64,000 nt of DNA from Peptococcus niger (GCF_900101835.1 NZ_FNAF01000003.1:178710-242709); one strand, 5' to 3'; positions 17,539-27,218 are shown, counted from the first letter of the stretch. The notes: generated by a model not told the origin, from the sequence alone. Made by a program: numbers and translations.

Positions 17539-18438
17539 ATGAAAAAAATGAAACTCATTGCCATGACGCTTGTTGCTGCACTCTCAATTGGCCTGCTTGC
17601 CGGTTGCGGCGGAGGCGGGAATAATGAAAGCTCCGGGTCAGAGGCAGCTGAAGGCGCTGCTTCCGGCGGTTCCCAAAGCATTACCGCAAGTGGGTCCACG
17701 GCCATCCTGCCCCTGGCCAAAGCAGCTGCTGACGAATTTAAAAAAGACAATGCGGATGTCTCCATTACGATCAACGGCGGCGGCTCCGGCAGCGGCTTAA
17801 AACAAGTGGCTGAAGGAACGGTTGACATCGGAAACTCTGACGTTGAAGCCTCTGCCAAGTTGGACGAAAGCATGGCCAAAGACCTGGTCGACCATAAGGT
17901 TTGCGTCATCACCATGGTGCCCGTCATCAACAAAGACCTGGCAAAAGATGTCCCTGATGTTACTAAGGAACAGTTAAAGGGCATTTTCACCGGTAAAATC
18001 AAAAACTGGAAAGAAGTCGGCGGCCCGGATGAAGAAATCGTCTTGATCGTTCGCCCGAAAACCTCCGGGACCCGGGCCCTCTTTGAAGAATACGCCCTGG
18101 ACGGCGAATCCGGCATTGACGGCGCCTTGGAAACCGACGACAGCGGTTCCCTGCTGCAAAATATTTCCGACCAAAAAGGGGCCATCGGTTATGTGGCTTA
18201 CTCTTACCTGGTCAACAACGACGCTGTTGCCGCCCTGGGCATTGACGGTGTCAAACCGAGCCTGGAAGCGACTTATAATGGCGAATGGCCGATCTGGGGC
18301 TATGAACACATGTACACCAAGGGTGCCCCCAGCGGCGTCATCAAAGACTACCTCGACTTTATCATGGGCGAAGCCTTTGGTAAAACCTTGGAAGAAAAAG
18401 GTTACAACATCACATCTAAAATGAAGGAAGAACGGTAG
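17539..18438 (+). CDS. pstS: phosphate ABC transporter substrate-binding lipoprotein
   Basis: A 299-residue high-affinity phosphate-binding lipoprotein. The signal peptide ends in the lipobox 'LLAGC' (Cys23), followed by a Gly/Ser/Glu-rich linker to about residue 52. The phosphate-binding loops are 'SGSTAILPLA' (about 55-64) and 'SGTRALFEEY' (about 181-190). I choose ATG 17539, with AAGGAGGG 10 bp upstream; an in-frame ATG at 17479 lies inside the promoter region and has no ribosome site. First gene of pstSCAB-phoU-phoPR. Confidence 0.94.
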   Translation: MKKMKLIAMTLVAALSIGLLAGCGGGGNNESSGSEAAEGAASGGSQSITASGSTAILPLAKAAADEFKKDNADVSITINGGGSGSGLKQVAEGTVDIGNSDVEASAKLDESMAKDLVDHKVCVITMVPVINKDLAKDVPDVTKEQLKGIFTGKIKNWKEVGGPDEEIVLIVRPKTSGTRALFEEYALDGESGIDGALETDDSGSLLQNISDQKGAIGYVAYSYLVNNDAVAALGIDGVKPSLEATYNGEWPIWGYEHMYTKGAPSGVIKDYLDFIMGEAFGKTLEEKGYNITSKMKEER

Positions 18439-18466
18439 GGTTTATACCCGGAAATAGGGGGACGCA

Positions 18467-19360
18467 ATGCGCGATTTTAAAGAACTCTTGGGCCGTAATG
18501 CGGTACGGATTTGCGGCTTTTCAATCATCGCTTTGACCATTGCCATTGCGCTGTTCCTGACTGTTCGCGGCAGTGAAAGCTTTACGGTGTACGGGCACAG
18601 CCTGAGTGAATTTCTCTTCTCATCAGAATGGCGCCCGGAAGACAATTTCACCGGCGGCGGGAAAATTGGCTCGGCGGTTTACATTGTCGGCTCACTGCTA
18701 ACCTGTGCTTTAGCTCTGTTGCTGGCTGTGCCACCGTCTTTGGCGGTGGCCATTTTTATGGCGGAACTTCAGCCGGAAGTCGGCAACAGGTACATAAAAC
18801 CGGCAGTTGAATTATTTGTGGGCATTCCTTCGGTCGTTTACGGGTGGGTTGGCTTAACGGTCCTGGTACCTGCCATTGCAAAGCTCTTTGATCGGCCCCA
18901 CGGATTGTCGGTTTTAGCGGCAGGGTTGGTGCTGGGACTTATGATCTTCCCGACCATCACGACCTTGATGAACGACGCCTTAAAGGCGGTCCCGAAAAGC
19001 TATCGCTCAGCGGCCTATGCCCTGGGGTCCACCCGGTGGCAGGTCATTTGGCGGGTGGTCATCCCGGCTGCTCGGTCAGGCTTGTATACAGCGCTTATTA
19101 TGGGATTGGCACGTGCTTTCGGTGAAGCCCTGGCGGTGGCCATGGTCATCGGTAAAAGCCGTGTTTTCCCGGACTCAATTTTGGCACCCACAATCAACTT
19201 AACCGCCGCCATTGCCACCGATATGGGCGGCGCCACAGAAGGCGGCGAATACAATATGGCCCTGTGGAGCATGGCGCTCCTGCTCTTTATCGTGGCCCTC
19301 ATTTGCATTGCTGTCGTACATTTATTCCAGATGCTTGAAAAGCGTCGTCATGAAAAATAA
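18467..19360 (+). CDS. pstC: phosphate ABC transporter permease PstC
   Basis: A 297-residue permease with six helices. The EAA-type loop that binds PstB lies at about 175-200 ('SYRSAAYALGSTRWQVIWRV'). ATG 18467 follows a weak GGGGG site 28 bp after pstS. It forms a heterodimer with PstA. Confidence 0.93.
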   Translation: MRDFKELLGRNAVRICGFSIIALTIAIALFLTVRGSESFTVYGHSLSEFLFSSEWRPEDNFTGGGKIGSAVYIVGSLLTCALALLLAVPPSLAVAIFMAELQPEVGNRYIKPAVELFVGIPSVVYGWVGLTVLVPAIAKLFDRPHGLSVLAAGLVLGLMIFPTITTLMNDALKAVPKSYRSAAYALGSTRWQVIWRVVIPAARSGLYTALIMGLARAFGEALAVAMVIGKSRVFPDSILAPTINLTAAIATDMGGATEGGEYNMALWSMALLLFIVALICIAVVHLFQMLEKRRHEK

Positions 19361-19369
19361 GGAGGGCGC

Positions 19370-20248
19370 ATGAGTACACCCATCAGTAAAAAAGCCCATC
19401 GGGCAAATAATGCGGCCACCGGTATTATTTACGGATTGACCGGCGCAACCTTGCTGCTACTGGCGGCCATCTTCCTCTACGTCTTTTACAAGGCCTTTCA
19501 CGGTTTTGAATGGAAGCTTCTGTCCTTTACGCCGGAGGGCATCGGCAACCAATTTTTCAATACGATATACATGGTCTTCCTGGCGCTCCTCTTTAGCGTG
19601 CCGCTGGGCGTCGGCGCCGGCATTTACATGGCCGAATACGCCGGTGTGAACAAGCTGACCAAGGCCATTCGCATTGCCATTGAGACCCTGTCGTCCTTGC
19701 CGTCCATCGTGGTCGGCCTCTTCGGCTACCTGGTCTTTATCCTCTACGTTGGCGCCTCCTGGAATATGATCTCCGGGGCCCTGGCCTTAGCCATCATCAA
19801 CCTGCCCCTTTTAACGACGGTTACGGAAGATGCCTTTCGGGCCCTGCCGGACCACTACCGGTCCGGGAGCCTGGCTCTGGGGGCAACCCGCTGGCAAACC
19901 ATTACCCGGGTGCTCCTGCCCACAGCCGCATCGCGGATGATTACCGGCGTGGTTCTGGCGGCCGGTCGCTGCTTCGGTGAAGCGGCAGCGCTCTTGTACA
20001 CGGCCGGGATGAGCACCGATTTAAACTGGTCCAACTGGGACCTGTCCAGCCCGACCTGTCCCTTAAATCCAATCCGCCCGTCAGAAACCTTGGCGCTTAA
20101 AATTTGGTCCTCCCGGACCGAATCCTTGGCCACCAATGCGGCCTCTCTGGCCGATGTATCCTCAGCAGCCCTGCTCTTGCTGGTGCTGATTTTCGGCTTT
20201 TTGGCAAGGTACCTTGCCCATCGGCTGGATCGTTTGAAAGACATATAA
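19370..20248 (+). CDS. pstA: phosphate ABC transporter permease PstA
   Basis: A 292-residue permease with six predicted helices and an EAA loop 'HYRSGSLALGATRWQTITRV' (about 162-181). ATG 19370 follows AAGGAGGGC. A loop of about 40 residues between the last two helices (about 218-258, 'NWSNWDLSSPTCPLNPIRPS') faces outside and is typical of Gram-positive PstA. Confidence 0.93.
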   Translation: MSTPISKKAHRANNAATGIIYGLTGATLLLLAAIFLYVFYKAFHGFEWKLLSFTPEGIGNQFFNTIYMVFLALLFSVPLGVGAGIYMAEYAGVNKLTKAIRIAIETLSSLPSIVVGLFGYLVFILYVGASWNMISGALALAIINLPLLTTVTEDAFRALPDHYRSGSLALGATRWQTITRVLLPTAASRMITGVVLAAGRCFGEAAALLYTAGMSTDLNWSNWDLSSPTCPLNPIRPSETLALKIWSSRTESLATNAASLADVSSAALLLLVLIFGFLARYLAHRLDRLKDI

Positions 20249-20260
20249 AGGAGCGCAGCT

Positions 20261-21148
20261 ATGACTGAAGAAAAAAAGACAGCCGGTGCCGGCTTACCGG
20301 ATAAGGCCTCTGTTCAAGAGGCCCAGCTGAAAGCCATGCAGGGCAAGGGTGGAGCAGCAACCAACGGTTTTCACACCGGCTATGACCCGGACCTGAAGGG
20401 TAAAATAGAAGCCCACGACCTTGGCCTGCACTACGGGGACTTTGAAGCCCTCAAGCAGATCAACCTGGCCTTCCCGGAAAAACAGATAACCGCCCTGATC
20501 GGCCCGTCCGGCTGCGGTAAATCATCCCTGCTCAAGTGCTTAAACCGGATGAACGACCTGGTACCCGGGGCTAAAGTGACCGGCAGTCTGACCATCGACG
20601 GTCTGGACATGTATGACCCGAAAGTAGACCTGACCTCTTTGCGCAAACGAATCGGCATGGTCTTCCAGCAGCCGAACCCCTTTCCCATGAGCCTTTACGA
20701 CAACGTTGCTTACGGGCCCCGGCTGCACGGCACCACCAACAAACGGGAACTGGATGAAATTGTCGAGCGGTCCCTGCGTGGCGCGGCCCTTTGGGACGAG
20801 GTCAAAGACCGGCTGAAAAGGTCTGCCCTGGGGATCTCCGGCGGACAGGCCCAACGGCTGTGCATTGCCCGGGCCTTGGCCGTTGAGCCGGAAGTGCTCT
20901 TGATGGACGAGCCGACCAGCGCTTTAGACCCGCTGTCCACCGCCTCCATCGAACAACTTGTCACCGAATTGAAAAAGGATTACACTATTATCATCGTAAC
21001 CCATAATATGAACCAAGCCGTTCGCATATCGGATCGCACGGTATTTTTCCTCCTCGGTGAAGTTGTGGAAGAAAACCTCACAGACGAGCTTTTCTCCAAC
21101 CCGAAAGATGAACGCACAGAAGACTATATTACCGGGCGATTCGGTTAA
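20261..21148 (+). CDS. pstB: phosphate ABC transporter ATP-binding protein
   Basis: A 295-residue ATPase: Walker A 'GPSGCGKSS' (81-89), signature 'ISGGQAQR' (about 192-199), Walker B '[12 protein letters not shown]' (about 213-224). The family usually has Walker A near residue 36-45, so this protein carries an extra hydrophilic N terminus of about 45 residues with no recognisable domain. ATG 20261 has AAAGGAGCG in front, which supports this long form. phoU follows 10 bp downstream. Confidence 0.93.
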   Translation: MTEEKKTAGAGLPDKASVQEAQLKAMQGKGGAATNGFHTGYDPDLKGKIEAHDLGLHYGDFEALKQINLAFPEKQITALIGPSGCGKSSLLKCLNRMNDLVPGAKVTGSLTIDGLDMYDPKVDLTSLRKRIGMVFQQPNPFPMSLYDNVAYGPRLHGTTNKRELDEIVERSLRGAALWDEVKDRLKRSALGISGGQAQRLCIARALAVEPEVLLMDEPTSALDPLSTASIEQLVTELKKDYTIIIVTHNMNQAVRISDRTVFFLLGEVVEENLTDELFSNPKDERTEDYITGRFG

Positions 21149-21158
21149 GGAGGTCCCC

Positions 21159-21803
21159 ATGAGAGAACGGTTAGATAATGAAATCATGGCGTTAAACAGC
21201 GAACTGGTCCGGATGGTCAGCTACGCTGAAGACGCCGTTAACATGGCCACAAAAGCCCTCAACGAACACACCCCTGACGTCGTCGAGCGGGCTGTTGAGG
21301 CCAATGCAGAAGTAGAACGCCTGAACCAAACCATTGAGCGGCGCTGCCTCAACATCCTGCTTAAAGAGCAGCCCGTTGCCGGTGACCTGCGCCTGGTTTC
21401 CAGCACCTTGAAAATGATCACGGACGTTAACCGCATCAGTGACCAGGCGGCCAATATTGCTGAAATAACCCTCCGCCATCCGGATATTTGCGGGTCTACA
21501 GACAGCATCCCCCTGCGGCAAATGGGCGAAGCCGGCGAACGGATGTTGAGCGATGTCATCAATGCCTTTGTGGGCAAGGACCTGGACTTGGCCAAGACCG
21601 TTGTGGATACAGATGAAGTGATAGACCGCCTCTACCGTGATTTGCAGCAAAGCCTGGTCGCCAAGATCAAGAATGATGCCGATGACGTTGAATTGGCCAT
21701 TCAAGTAATCCTGATTGCCAAATATTTTGAGCGCATTGGGGACCATACGGTTAATATGGCCCATTGGGTTTACTACACCATGACCGGCGAGTTGAAGCGC
21801 TAG
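21159..21803 (+). CDS. phoU: phosphate signalling protein PhoU
   Basis: A 214-residue all-helical protein of two PhoU repeats (about 15-105 and 118-205), each with acidic metal-binding clusters. It links the Pst transporter to PhoR and keeps the kinase off in high phosphate. ATG 21159 lies 8 bp after TAAGGAGG, next to the pstB stop; the longer open frame upstream (from 21057) is inside pstB and lacks a ribosome site. Confidence 0.94.
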   Translation: MRERLDNEIMALNSELVRMVSYAEDAVNMATKALNEHTPDVVERAVEANAEVERLNQTIERRCLNILLKEQPVAGDLRLVSSTLKMITDVNRISDQAANIAEITLRHPDICGSTDSIPLRQMGEAGERMLSDVINAFVGKDLDLAKTVVDTDEVIDRLYRDLQQSLVAKIKNDADDVELAIQVILIAKYFERIGDHTVNMAHWVYYTMTGELKR

Positions 21804-21818
21804 AAAGCGAGCAAGACC

Positions 21819-22511
21819 ATGCCAGATATAGTCATTATTGAAGACGATGCCGCCATTCGGAAGCTGGTTTGTTACGCCCTTGACAACGATGGCTACACCG
21901 CCCACGGATTTGATTCAGCAGAAGCCTTCCACGCCTCAGACGTTAAAGCGGACCTGCTCATTTTAGACATCATGCTGCCCGATGAAGACGGAATCAGCAT
22001 CTTAAAGAAGATTCGTGCCCGTGGCGATGGAGCCAACCTGCCCGTTATGATGCTCACCGCCAAGGGCAATGAATACGATAAGGTCGAAGCCCTGGACCTG
22101 GGCGCCGATGACTACATGACCAAGCCCTTCGGCGTCATGGAGCTTTTGGCCCGGGTCAAGGCCCTCCTGCGGCGGGCCGGCCGCGGCCTGCAACCGGCCA
22201 CGGAAGATGCCCCGATCGAGATTGACAAGGTCCGGCTGGATCCGGCACGGCGAACCGTAGAAGTGGACGGCAGGGAGGTCCACTTTACCTACAAGGAGTT
22301 TGAACTGCTGCACTATCTCATGCTGAACAAGGGCCTGGCCCTTTCACGGGACCAGCTTTTGGCAGCGGTTTGGGGCTTTGCCGCCGAAGGCGAGAGCCGG
22401 ACAGTGGACATGCACATCCGCCTCTTGCGGCAAAAACTCGGCAGCCAAGACCACCTCATCCAGACCGTTCGCGGCGTGGGCTATAAATTGGAAGCTGGTG
22501 AGCAAAATTGA
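21819..22511 (+). CDS. phoP: phosphate response regulator (OmpR/PhoB family)
   Basis: A 230-residue response regulator. The receiver domain (1-120) has the acidic pocket Asp9/Asp10 and the phosphoacceptor Asp50 ('LLILDIMLPDEDG'). The C-terminal winged helix (about 130-228) ends in 'HLIQTVRGVGYKLE'. It is co-transcribed with pst and phoU and overlaps phoR by ATTGA. The PhoP-box-like repeats upstream of pstS suggest autoregulation. Confidence 0.93.
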   Translation: MPDIVIIEDDAAIRKLVCYALDNDGYTAHGFDSAEAFHASDVKADLLILDIMLPDEDGISILKKIRARGDGANLPVMMLTAKGNEYDKVEALDLGADDYMTKPFGVMELLARVKALLRRAGRGLQPATEDAPIEIDKVRLDPARRTVEVDGREVHFTYKEFELLHYLMLNKGLALSRDQLLAAVWGFAAEGESRTVDMHIRLLRQKLGSQDHLIQTVRGVGYKLEAGEQN

Positions 22512-24223
22512 AAAAACGCCTGTTTAAGACCATCTGCCTTGTGATCCTCATCACCCTTATCGTGAACACGGGCATATCCCTCGTCGGGTATTATACTTTT
22601 TACGAGCGTCAGCACTCAGATGCCCTTATGAACGAAACCCTGGCCCTGGCACAAGGGGTCGCCGGCCGAGAAGATAAAATTTCCTACCTGGCCAGTTTTG
22701 AACCGGTGCGCCAGGAAGGCTTGCGCATCACCCTGGTGGACGGCGACGGCCGCGTCCTTTACGACAACCAAAGCGATGCCGCCAGCATGGCCAACCATAA
22801 AAACAGACCGGAAATTGCCGCCGCCCTAACCCTGGGCAAGGCTTCAGACCAACGGGTCAGCAAAACCATCGGCGTTTCCACCCACTACTTTGCTGCCCGT
22901 ATACCCGGTACAGACCAGGTCCTGCGTTTGGCCCGGGATACCAGCACCATGTTCGGCATCTTTTTGCGCATGTTGCCCGGCGTCCTGGTCATCGTCCTCG
23001 GTCTTTTCCTCATCAGCCTTTTGGCCTCTAAGCGTCTGACCGCCTGGTTTTTAGCCCCTATAGAGGAAGCCGCGGATGACTTGACTGAGGGCCAATTGCC
23101 TGAAAGTTACGAAGAGCTGGAACCCTTCTTCAGAGAAATAATCAACCAACGGGAGACCATTGAAGACCACCTGCAAACCCTGCGCGATGAACGCCGCACC
23201 ATCAACGACATCATTGAAAACATGGAAGAAGGCCTGGTGCTCTTGGACAAGGACCACCAAGTTCTTGCCGTCAACGGCAGCGCCATGAACTTCTTCACCC
23301 CCTATGTCATGCCGCGCGTAGGCGAGCACATGATTGCCCTGTCCCGCCAGCCGGAGCTTTTGGAAGCCGTTGAAATGGCAGAAACCGGCCATTCCAGCTC
23401 AAACCTCCTGCAGCACGGCCCATCCATTGGCCGCTTCTTCGTCAACCCCGTTTATCGCGACGAAGAAATCGTCGGCGCCATCATCCTGGTCTTGGACGTG
23501 ACCGAGCAAGTATCGGCCCAGCGCGCCCGCGAAGAATTCTCCGCCAATGTCAGCCATGAACTGAAAACCCCCTTAACCTCCATCTCCGGTTTTGCTGAAA
23601 TGCTGGCCAACGACATGGTGAAAAACGAGGAAGACCGCCGTCACTTTGCCCAGCACATTTACACCGAAGCCGGCAGGCTTTTAGAGCTCATCGATCACAT
23701 CATGCGCCTGTCTGCCATTGAACAAGGCGAACTGGACGGCGATACCCGCGTTCCCCTGCAAGATGTTATCGACCAGGTCATGGACCGGTTCCAACCGGTC
23801 GCCGACAAAGCCGGCGTCCGCCTGTCCGCCATCGACACAGGGGCCGCCGTTTACGGCAACGCCGTCCTCTTAACGGACATGCTCGGCAACCTGGTGGACA
23901 ACGCCATCAAGTACAACATCCCCGGCGGATACGTGCACATCTCCGTCATGGAAGAAGAGGAGGAAGTCCTCATTTCCGTCAGCGACAACGGCGCCGGCAT
24001 CCCCAAAGACATGCAGTCCCGCCTTTTTGAACGCTTTTATCGCGTGGACACCAGCCACAGCAGCAAAACCGCCGCCGGCAGTGGCCTGGGCCTGTCCATT
24101 GTCAAGCACATCGTCCAGCGCCACCACGGCAGCATAGACGTCGACAGCGCCCCCGGCCGCGGCACCACCATCACCGTCCACTTTTTATCCGCAGACGCAT
24201 TAGGCGTCCATGAAGACCGCTAA
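22508..24223 (+). CDS. phoR: phosphate sensor histidine kinase
   Basis: A 571-residue membrane kinase. Helix 1 (about 7-28), an extracytoplasmic domain (about 29-150), helix 2 (about 152-173), a HAMP-like linker, a PAS domain (about 235-340), the dimerisation domain with phospho-His in 'SHELKTPLTSISGF' (about residue 350), and a HATPase domain with 'NLVDNAIKYN', 'DNGAGIP' and 'GSGLGLSIVKHI'. Translation starts at TTG 22508, overlapping the phoP stop. Last gene of the phosphate operon. Confidence 0.93.
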   Translation: MKKRLFKTICLVILITLIVNTGISLVGYYTFYERQHSDALMNETLALAQGVAGREDKISYLASFEPVRQEGLRITLVDGDGRVLYDNQSDAASMANHKNRPEIAAALTLGKASDQRVSKTIGVSTHYFAARIPGTDQVLRLARDTSTMFGIFLRMLPGVLVIVLGLFLISLLASKRLTAWFLAPIEEAADDLTEGQLPESYEELEPFFREIINQRETIEDHLQTLRDERRTINDIIENMEEGLVLLDKDHQVLAVNGSAMNFFTPYVMPRVGEHMIALSRQPELLEAVEMAETGHSSSNLLQHGPSIGRFFVNPVYRDEEIVGAIILVLDVTEQVSAQRAREEFSANVSHELKTPLTSISGFAEMLANDMVKNEEDRRHFAQHIYTEAGRLLELIDHIMRLSAIEQGELDGDTRVPLQDVIDQVMDRFQPVADKAGVRLSAIDTGAAVYGNAVLLTDMLGNLVDNAIKYNIPGGYVHISVMEEEEEVLISVSDNGAGIPKDMQSRLFERFYRVDTSHSSKTAAGSGLGLSIVKHIVQRHHGSIDVDSAPGRGTTITVHFLSADALGVHEDR

Positions 24224-24234
24224 AGAGCAAACAC

Positions 24235-24272
24235 AAGCACGCCTCAGCCCTAGGCCGAAGCGTGCTTTTTGT
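24235..24272 (+). terminator. terminator of the pst-phoPR operon
   Basis: Stem AAGCACGC (24235-24242) with GCGTGCTT (24260-24267), a 17-nt GC-rich loop and T5 (24266-24270). It lies 12 bp after phoR. Confidence 0.75.
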
Positions 24273-24377
24273 GTTGCCAGGAAGGGAAAGAGAGGGGCGC
24301 CTGGTCATCGGCTTGATTTTATTGTCGAAAAATCCGTTGCTTTGGGTGATCTGCATTTTATTAAGCCTTCCTCAACC

Positions 24378-24530
24378 AAACCGTCGGACCTGTCCGGCGG
24401 TTTATTTCGCGGACAAAATATTATGGGAAAACATAATATTCCCGAAAAATAACCCCTTCCGTAAAAAAACGACCACATATCCGCAAAAATCGACCATATA
24501 AAAATTTTCTGTGTCTTTCTGTGGTAAGCT
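24378..24530 (+). repeat. terminator-plus-promoter module, copy 1
   Basis: A module that recurs at 27268-27424. It begins with a hairpin (AAACCGTCGGA 24378-24388, CCTG loop, arm 24393-24403) that resembles the terminator of the truncated gene at 26862-27218, continues through AT-rich DNA, and ends in the LytTR-type direct repeats and -10 box. No gene now precedes copy 1 directly, so its hairpin looks like a leftover from a lost gene copy. The remaining part of 24273-24605 has no convincing gene. Confidence 0.65.
24471..24530 (+). promoter_or_regulatory. LytTR-type direct repeats and promoter, site 1
   Basis: GACCACATA (24471-24479), 12 bp, GACCATATA (24492-24500), 24 bp, then TAAGCT (24525-24530) as the -10. 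No -35 hexamer is seen. Two 9-bp direct repeats with a 12-bp gap put both on the same DNA face, as for AgrA/ComE/PlnC regulators. The downstream gene starts at 24606. Confidence 0.7.
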
Positions 24531-24605
24531 AAGCATAGAGTTATTGCTGCTGGATGTTTTTATTGCTGTTGGATCTTGTTGGATCATTTTAGAAAGGTGG
24601 AAAAC

Positions 24606-25778
24606 ATGATGAAACTCAAAAAAATTTTAGCCGGTCTAACCTGCCTGGCCCTATTGGCCGCACCCGGCGCCGCTTTTGCAGACAGTAACAATGTCAGCCT
24701 TGTTGTCAACAAAAGTCTGGCTATTCCGATGAGCGCTTCTGATGCAAGAGAGAATGTTGATTCCCGTGAACTGGCAGAAGTAAGTCTTTTAGAAATGAAG
24801 GCAGAACTTAGAGACAATGGTTTTACTCAAAATGATCTCACTAAAATGTCTGGAGAAATCCCAGAATTGTATGAGATCATTACTAATAATGATTTAGACA
24901 AACAGCAACTGGAGAATTTGAAAGATACGTTTGCTAATATTCATAAAGTAGATGATGGTGAAGAGACACTTTATCCTGTAGATGAAAACGGTATTGTAGA
25001 TATGGGCGATCACAAGACGATTGTGCCGCATCCAGAATATTATATAGGGAAAACATCACAAAATAATGTTTCTACACAGGCTGCGAGAGCAGCTTCCAGT
25101 GGAGTTCATATGATGACATATTCAGACCCCTCTTATAAATTTTTTAAGTCTACGGGTTACGTTGATTTACCATCGGTTCGAGTAAAATACAACCCAGGTG
25201 CGGCTAATGAATACAATTCGCGACCGTATATTATGTATGGTGCTTATGGCAATGGTGGTGGGTTTGATGCAGGATTAGTTTATTATGAAGAAACGCAAAG
25301 CTGGAGATTGTTCCGGAATGTCCTTGGTAATGGATGGGCGGAAAAAAATATTTCGCTCAGTGGTGATGAAGCATATTTGTGGATGGAATTAAATGGTGGT
25401 CAAAGTTTAATTAAAGTTATTGATCCAAATTCTTGGAAAGAAGTGGCTAGTCTGACGATTCCAGCGCCAAGTAGTTTTACGACAAGGCCTTCTAATGTGA
25501 ATATTACACGAGAAGTTGCTTTGGCTCAATTCAATAGAGTGGATAACGGTGATTATCTAAAAAATGCACATTGGAATAATGTTTACTACTATAAAGCAGA
25601 TGGGTTCAATACACCTGCAAAAGCACAGTATGTTGTTGGGAATATTTTTGGAAGATATCCCTACGATAGTTCGATGCCAAAATATCTAATTGGGGACACA
25701 TTAGCAGATAAATCTAAAGTTACTATTCACCCGGATTCTAATTATTCCGCTGAATGGGTAAATATTGTGTTAAACTAA
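24606..25778 (+). CDS. secreted protein with recombinant 5' end, function unknown
   Basis: A 390-residue exported protein. Residues 1-27 are a signal peptide cleaved after 'AAFA'. The first 112 bp from 24609 match the start of the gene at 28726 except for one base, while the remainder is AT-rich and unrelated to it. The mature part has an alpha-helical acidic region (about 45-125) and a beta-rich C-terminal half with many Tyr, Trp and Asn ('YIMYGAYGNGGGFDAGLVYY'), which recalls YrpD-like secreted proteins; that likeness is from memory and weak. ATG 24606 or 24609 follows GAAAGGTGG. It is driven by LytTR site 1 and followed by another secreted-protein gene 33 bp away. Confidence 0.8.
   Translation: MMKLKKILAGLTCLALLAAPGAAFADSNNVSLVVNKSLAIPMSASDARENVDSRELAEVSLLEMKAELRDNGFTQNDLTKMSGEIPELYEIITNNDLDKQQLENLKDTFANIHKVDDGEETLYPVDENGIVDMGDHKTIVPHPEYYIGKTSQNNVSTQAARAASSGVHMMTYSDPSYKFFKSTGYVDLPSVRVKYNPGAANEYNSRPYIMYGAYGNGGGFDAGLVYYEETQSWRLFRNVLGNGWAEKNISLSGDEAYLWMELNGGQSLIKVIDPNSWKEVASLTIPAPSSFTTRPSNVNITREVALAQFNRVDNGDYLKNAHWNNVYYYKADGFNTPAKAQYVVGNIFGRYPYDSSMPKYLIGDTLADKSKVTIHPDSNYSAEWVNIVLN
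24609..24720 (+). repeat. 112-bp shared 5' coding segment, copy A
   Basis: Bases 24609-24720 match 28726-28837 at 111 of 112 positions (A at 24687, T at 28804). The segment encodes the signal peptide and about 13 mature residues. Identity stops abruptly at both genes' next codon, the mark of recent gene conversion or recombination. Confidence 0.95.
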
Positions 25779-25811
25779 AAGTATCAATGAACCGAAAGGA
25801 GCAGAATATTT

Positions 25812-26747
25812 ATGAAGAAAGGGGCAATAACGATTTCAGCAGTGCTGGCCATAGCTTGTCTTTTACCAGGAACGATCATGGCGGCGAGTGATCCTATTAA
25901 TCTTTGGGTGAATAATGATGTTGCGGTTACAGATGAAAGCATGGGAGAAGCATATATTAATGATGCGGGGCGGACAATGGTGCCGTTGCGGTTGGTAAAT
26001 GACTACTTAGGATATAATACCAAGTGGACAAGCGATGGACGTATTCATGTAACTGGTGATAATGGCGCACTGGATGTTACCTTGCAAGTTGGCAGTGTTG
26101 ACTATGTTTCAAACGGAGTGCCTGGTAAATTTGGAACCCCACCTCTTGTTCAAAATGGACGCACCTATCTTCCTGCGAGAGATTTCAGTGAACTCCATGG
26201 TAGGATTTACTGGGATGGTGAAAGTCGCACGGTGTGGATGATAGATACGAATACCCCACTTTACCGTGTGATGGGAAGGAAAATTGTCCGTGCTGGTATT
26301 GACGGACAGCAGGTAATGGATCTTTCTGGTGAAAATGGGGTCTCTGCTCAACGTGGAGACTATGTAAACCGGGTCAAGGTTGAGAAAGATGGCACTGCGT
26401 ATGTAGCTGTTAATTATGATAATGATGCATCTGGACGTGGACTTTTATTCCGTGATGATGGGGATAAGTTAACCTGTTTGGAAGTTAGGGTTAATGGCAC
26501 ATCGTCTTTTGCTGTTGATGGTGATGTTGTTTACCATACCATGGGTACCAAAGCTGGTCCATGGACAAATGCTATTGATCCTCATCGATTGTTGGTTTCA
26601 ACAGCTGATACAGAGAAGACCTATACGCTCGACTTTGCTGTCAACGAATGTGACCTCACTATGGAGAAGGGTAAGCTTATTGCTATTGCCCCAGACGGAG
26701 CGCGGCATGTCATTGACTTCAATATGTTGTCACCGAATGTAAAATAA
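25812..26747 (+). CDS. secreted copper-amine-oxidase-N-domain-like protein
   Basis: A 311-residue exported protein with a signal peptide (1-24, ending 'IMAA'). Residues about 28-150 match the Cu_amine_oxidN1 pattern: 'INDAGRTMVPLRLVNDYLGY' (about 47-66), 'RTYLPARDFSELHG' (about 117-130) and 'SRTVWM'. These domains occur in wall-associated proteins and are not catalytic. The C-terminal half (about 155-311) is a second beta-rich region. It is a diverged paralogue of the protein at 28726. It starts 33 bp after the upstream gene with AAAGGAGC in front, so both share LytTR site 1. Confidence 0.85.
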   Translation: MKKGAITISAVLAIACLLPGTIMAASDPINLWVNNDVAVTDESMGEAYINDAGRTMVPLRLVNDYLGYNTKWTSDGRIHVTGDNGALDVTLQVGSVDYVSNGVPGKFGTPPLVQNGRTYLPARDFSELHGRIYWDGESRTVWMIDTNTPLYRVMGRKIVRAGIDGQQVMDLSGENGVSAQRGDYVNRVKVEKDGTAYVAVNYDNDASGRGLLFRDDGDKLTCLEVRVNGTSSFAVDGDVVYHTMGTKAGPWTNAIDPHRLLVSTADTEKTYTLDFAVNECDLTMEKGKLIAIAPDGARHVIDFNMLSPNVK

Positions 26748-26815
26748 TGCCTAGAGAAGATCTTTGGGGGATGTAAGGACTAGTCTGCCTAGGTAGAAAT
26801 AATATTAAAAACGAT

Positions 26816-26857
26816 AAGGATCAAGGTAACCTATATATAGATTATCTTGATCCTTTA
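26816..26857 (+). terminator. terminator after the 24606-25812 gene pair
   Basis: A 14-bp stem (26816-26829 with 26842-26855, one G-T pair) and 12-nt loop. Only a short T run (CCTTTATTG) follows, so termination may be partial. It ends just before a degenerate LytTR site. Confidence 0.65.
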
Positions 26858-26859
26858 TT

Positions 26860-26888
26860 GACCATATATCGTAAAAAATCAGCACATA
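26860..26888 (+). promoter_or_regulatory. degenerate LytTR site
   Basis: GACCATATA (26860-26868) is perfect, but the second half (CAGCACATA, 26880-26888) is altered and sits 20 instead of 21 bp away. No clear -10 lies 24 bp downstream. It precedes a truncated gene and looks like a decaying copy of the regulatory site. Confidence 0.5.
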
Positions 26889-27218
26889 AAATCTAACGTA
26901 GATGCAACTTTAGTTAATACAGGAACAGGGTTAGCTATACAAGTACCTGTTGTTATGAGTGAAGAAGAAATGGTAGCTAATCTACAAGCGCTATCATCAA
27001 ATTTAGCTGAGGCCAGATATGCTAGAAATGCAGAAGTGACAATAACTCCGGAAATGCTTCGTGCTGCAGGTATGGAATATAGTGATACCATTTGGGATTC
27101 AACAGGAACAGTTAACGCTTGCACCTTTAGTATGAAAGACGGTGCGCTTATTGCCAAAGAGGAAAATGGCACACAACACACCATCGATGTTAAAAGCTTG
27201 ACAAGCCAAAAAGCTTAA
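26862..27218 (+). pseudogene. chimeric remnant with copper-amine-oxidase-like tail
   Basis: The open frame runs from 26862 without a good start; ATG 26955 would give 87 residues with no signal peptide and no ribosome site. The first part ('EEMVANLQALSSNLAEARYA') has no counterpart in the window. From about 27113 the sequence matches the 3' end of the gene at 28726 (29559-29651), encoding 'NACTFSMKDGALIA' and 'NGTQHTIDVKSL'. It therefore looks like the 3' remnant of one gene joined to the tail of another. Confidence 0.65.

Noticed and set aside
24210..24501. Two overlapping frames of about 80 codons after phoR
   Set aside because: They run through the phoR terminator and the LytTR regulatory module, have no ribosome site and no family likeness.
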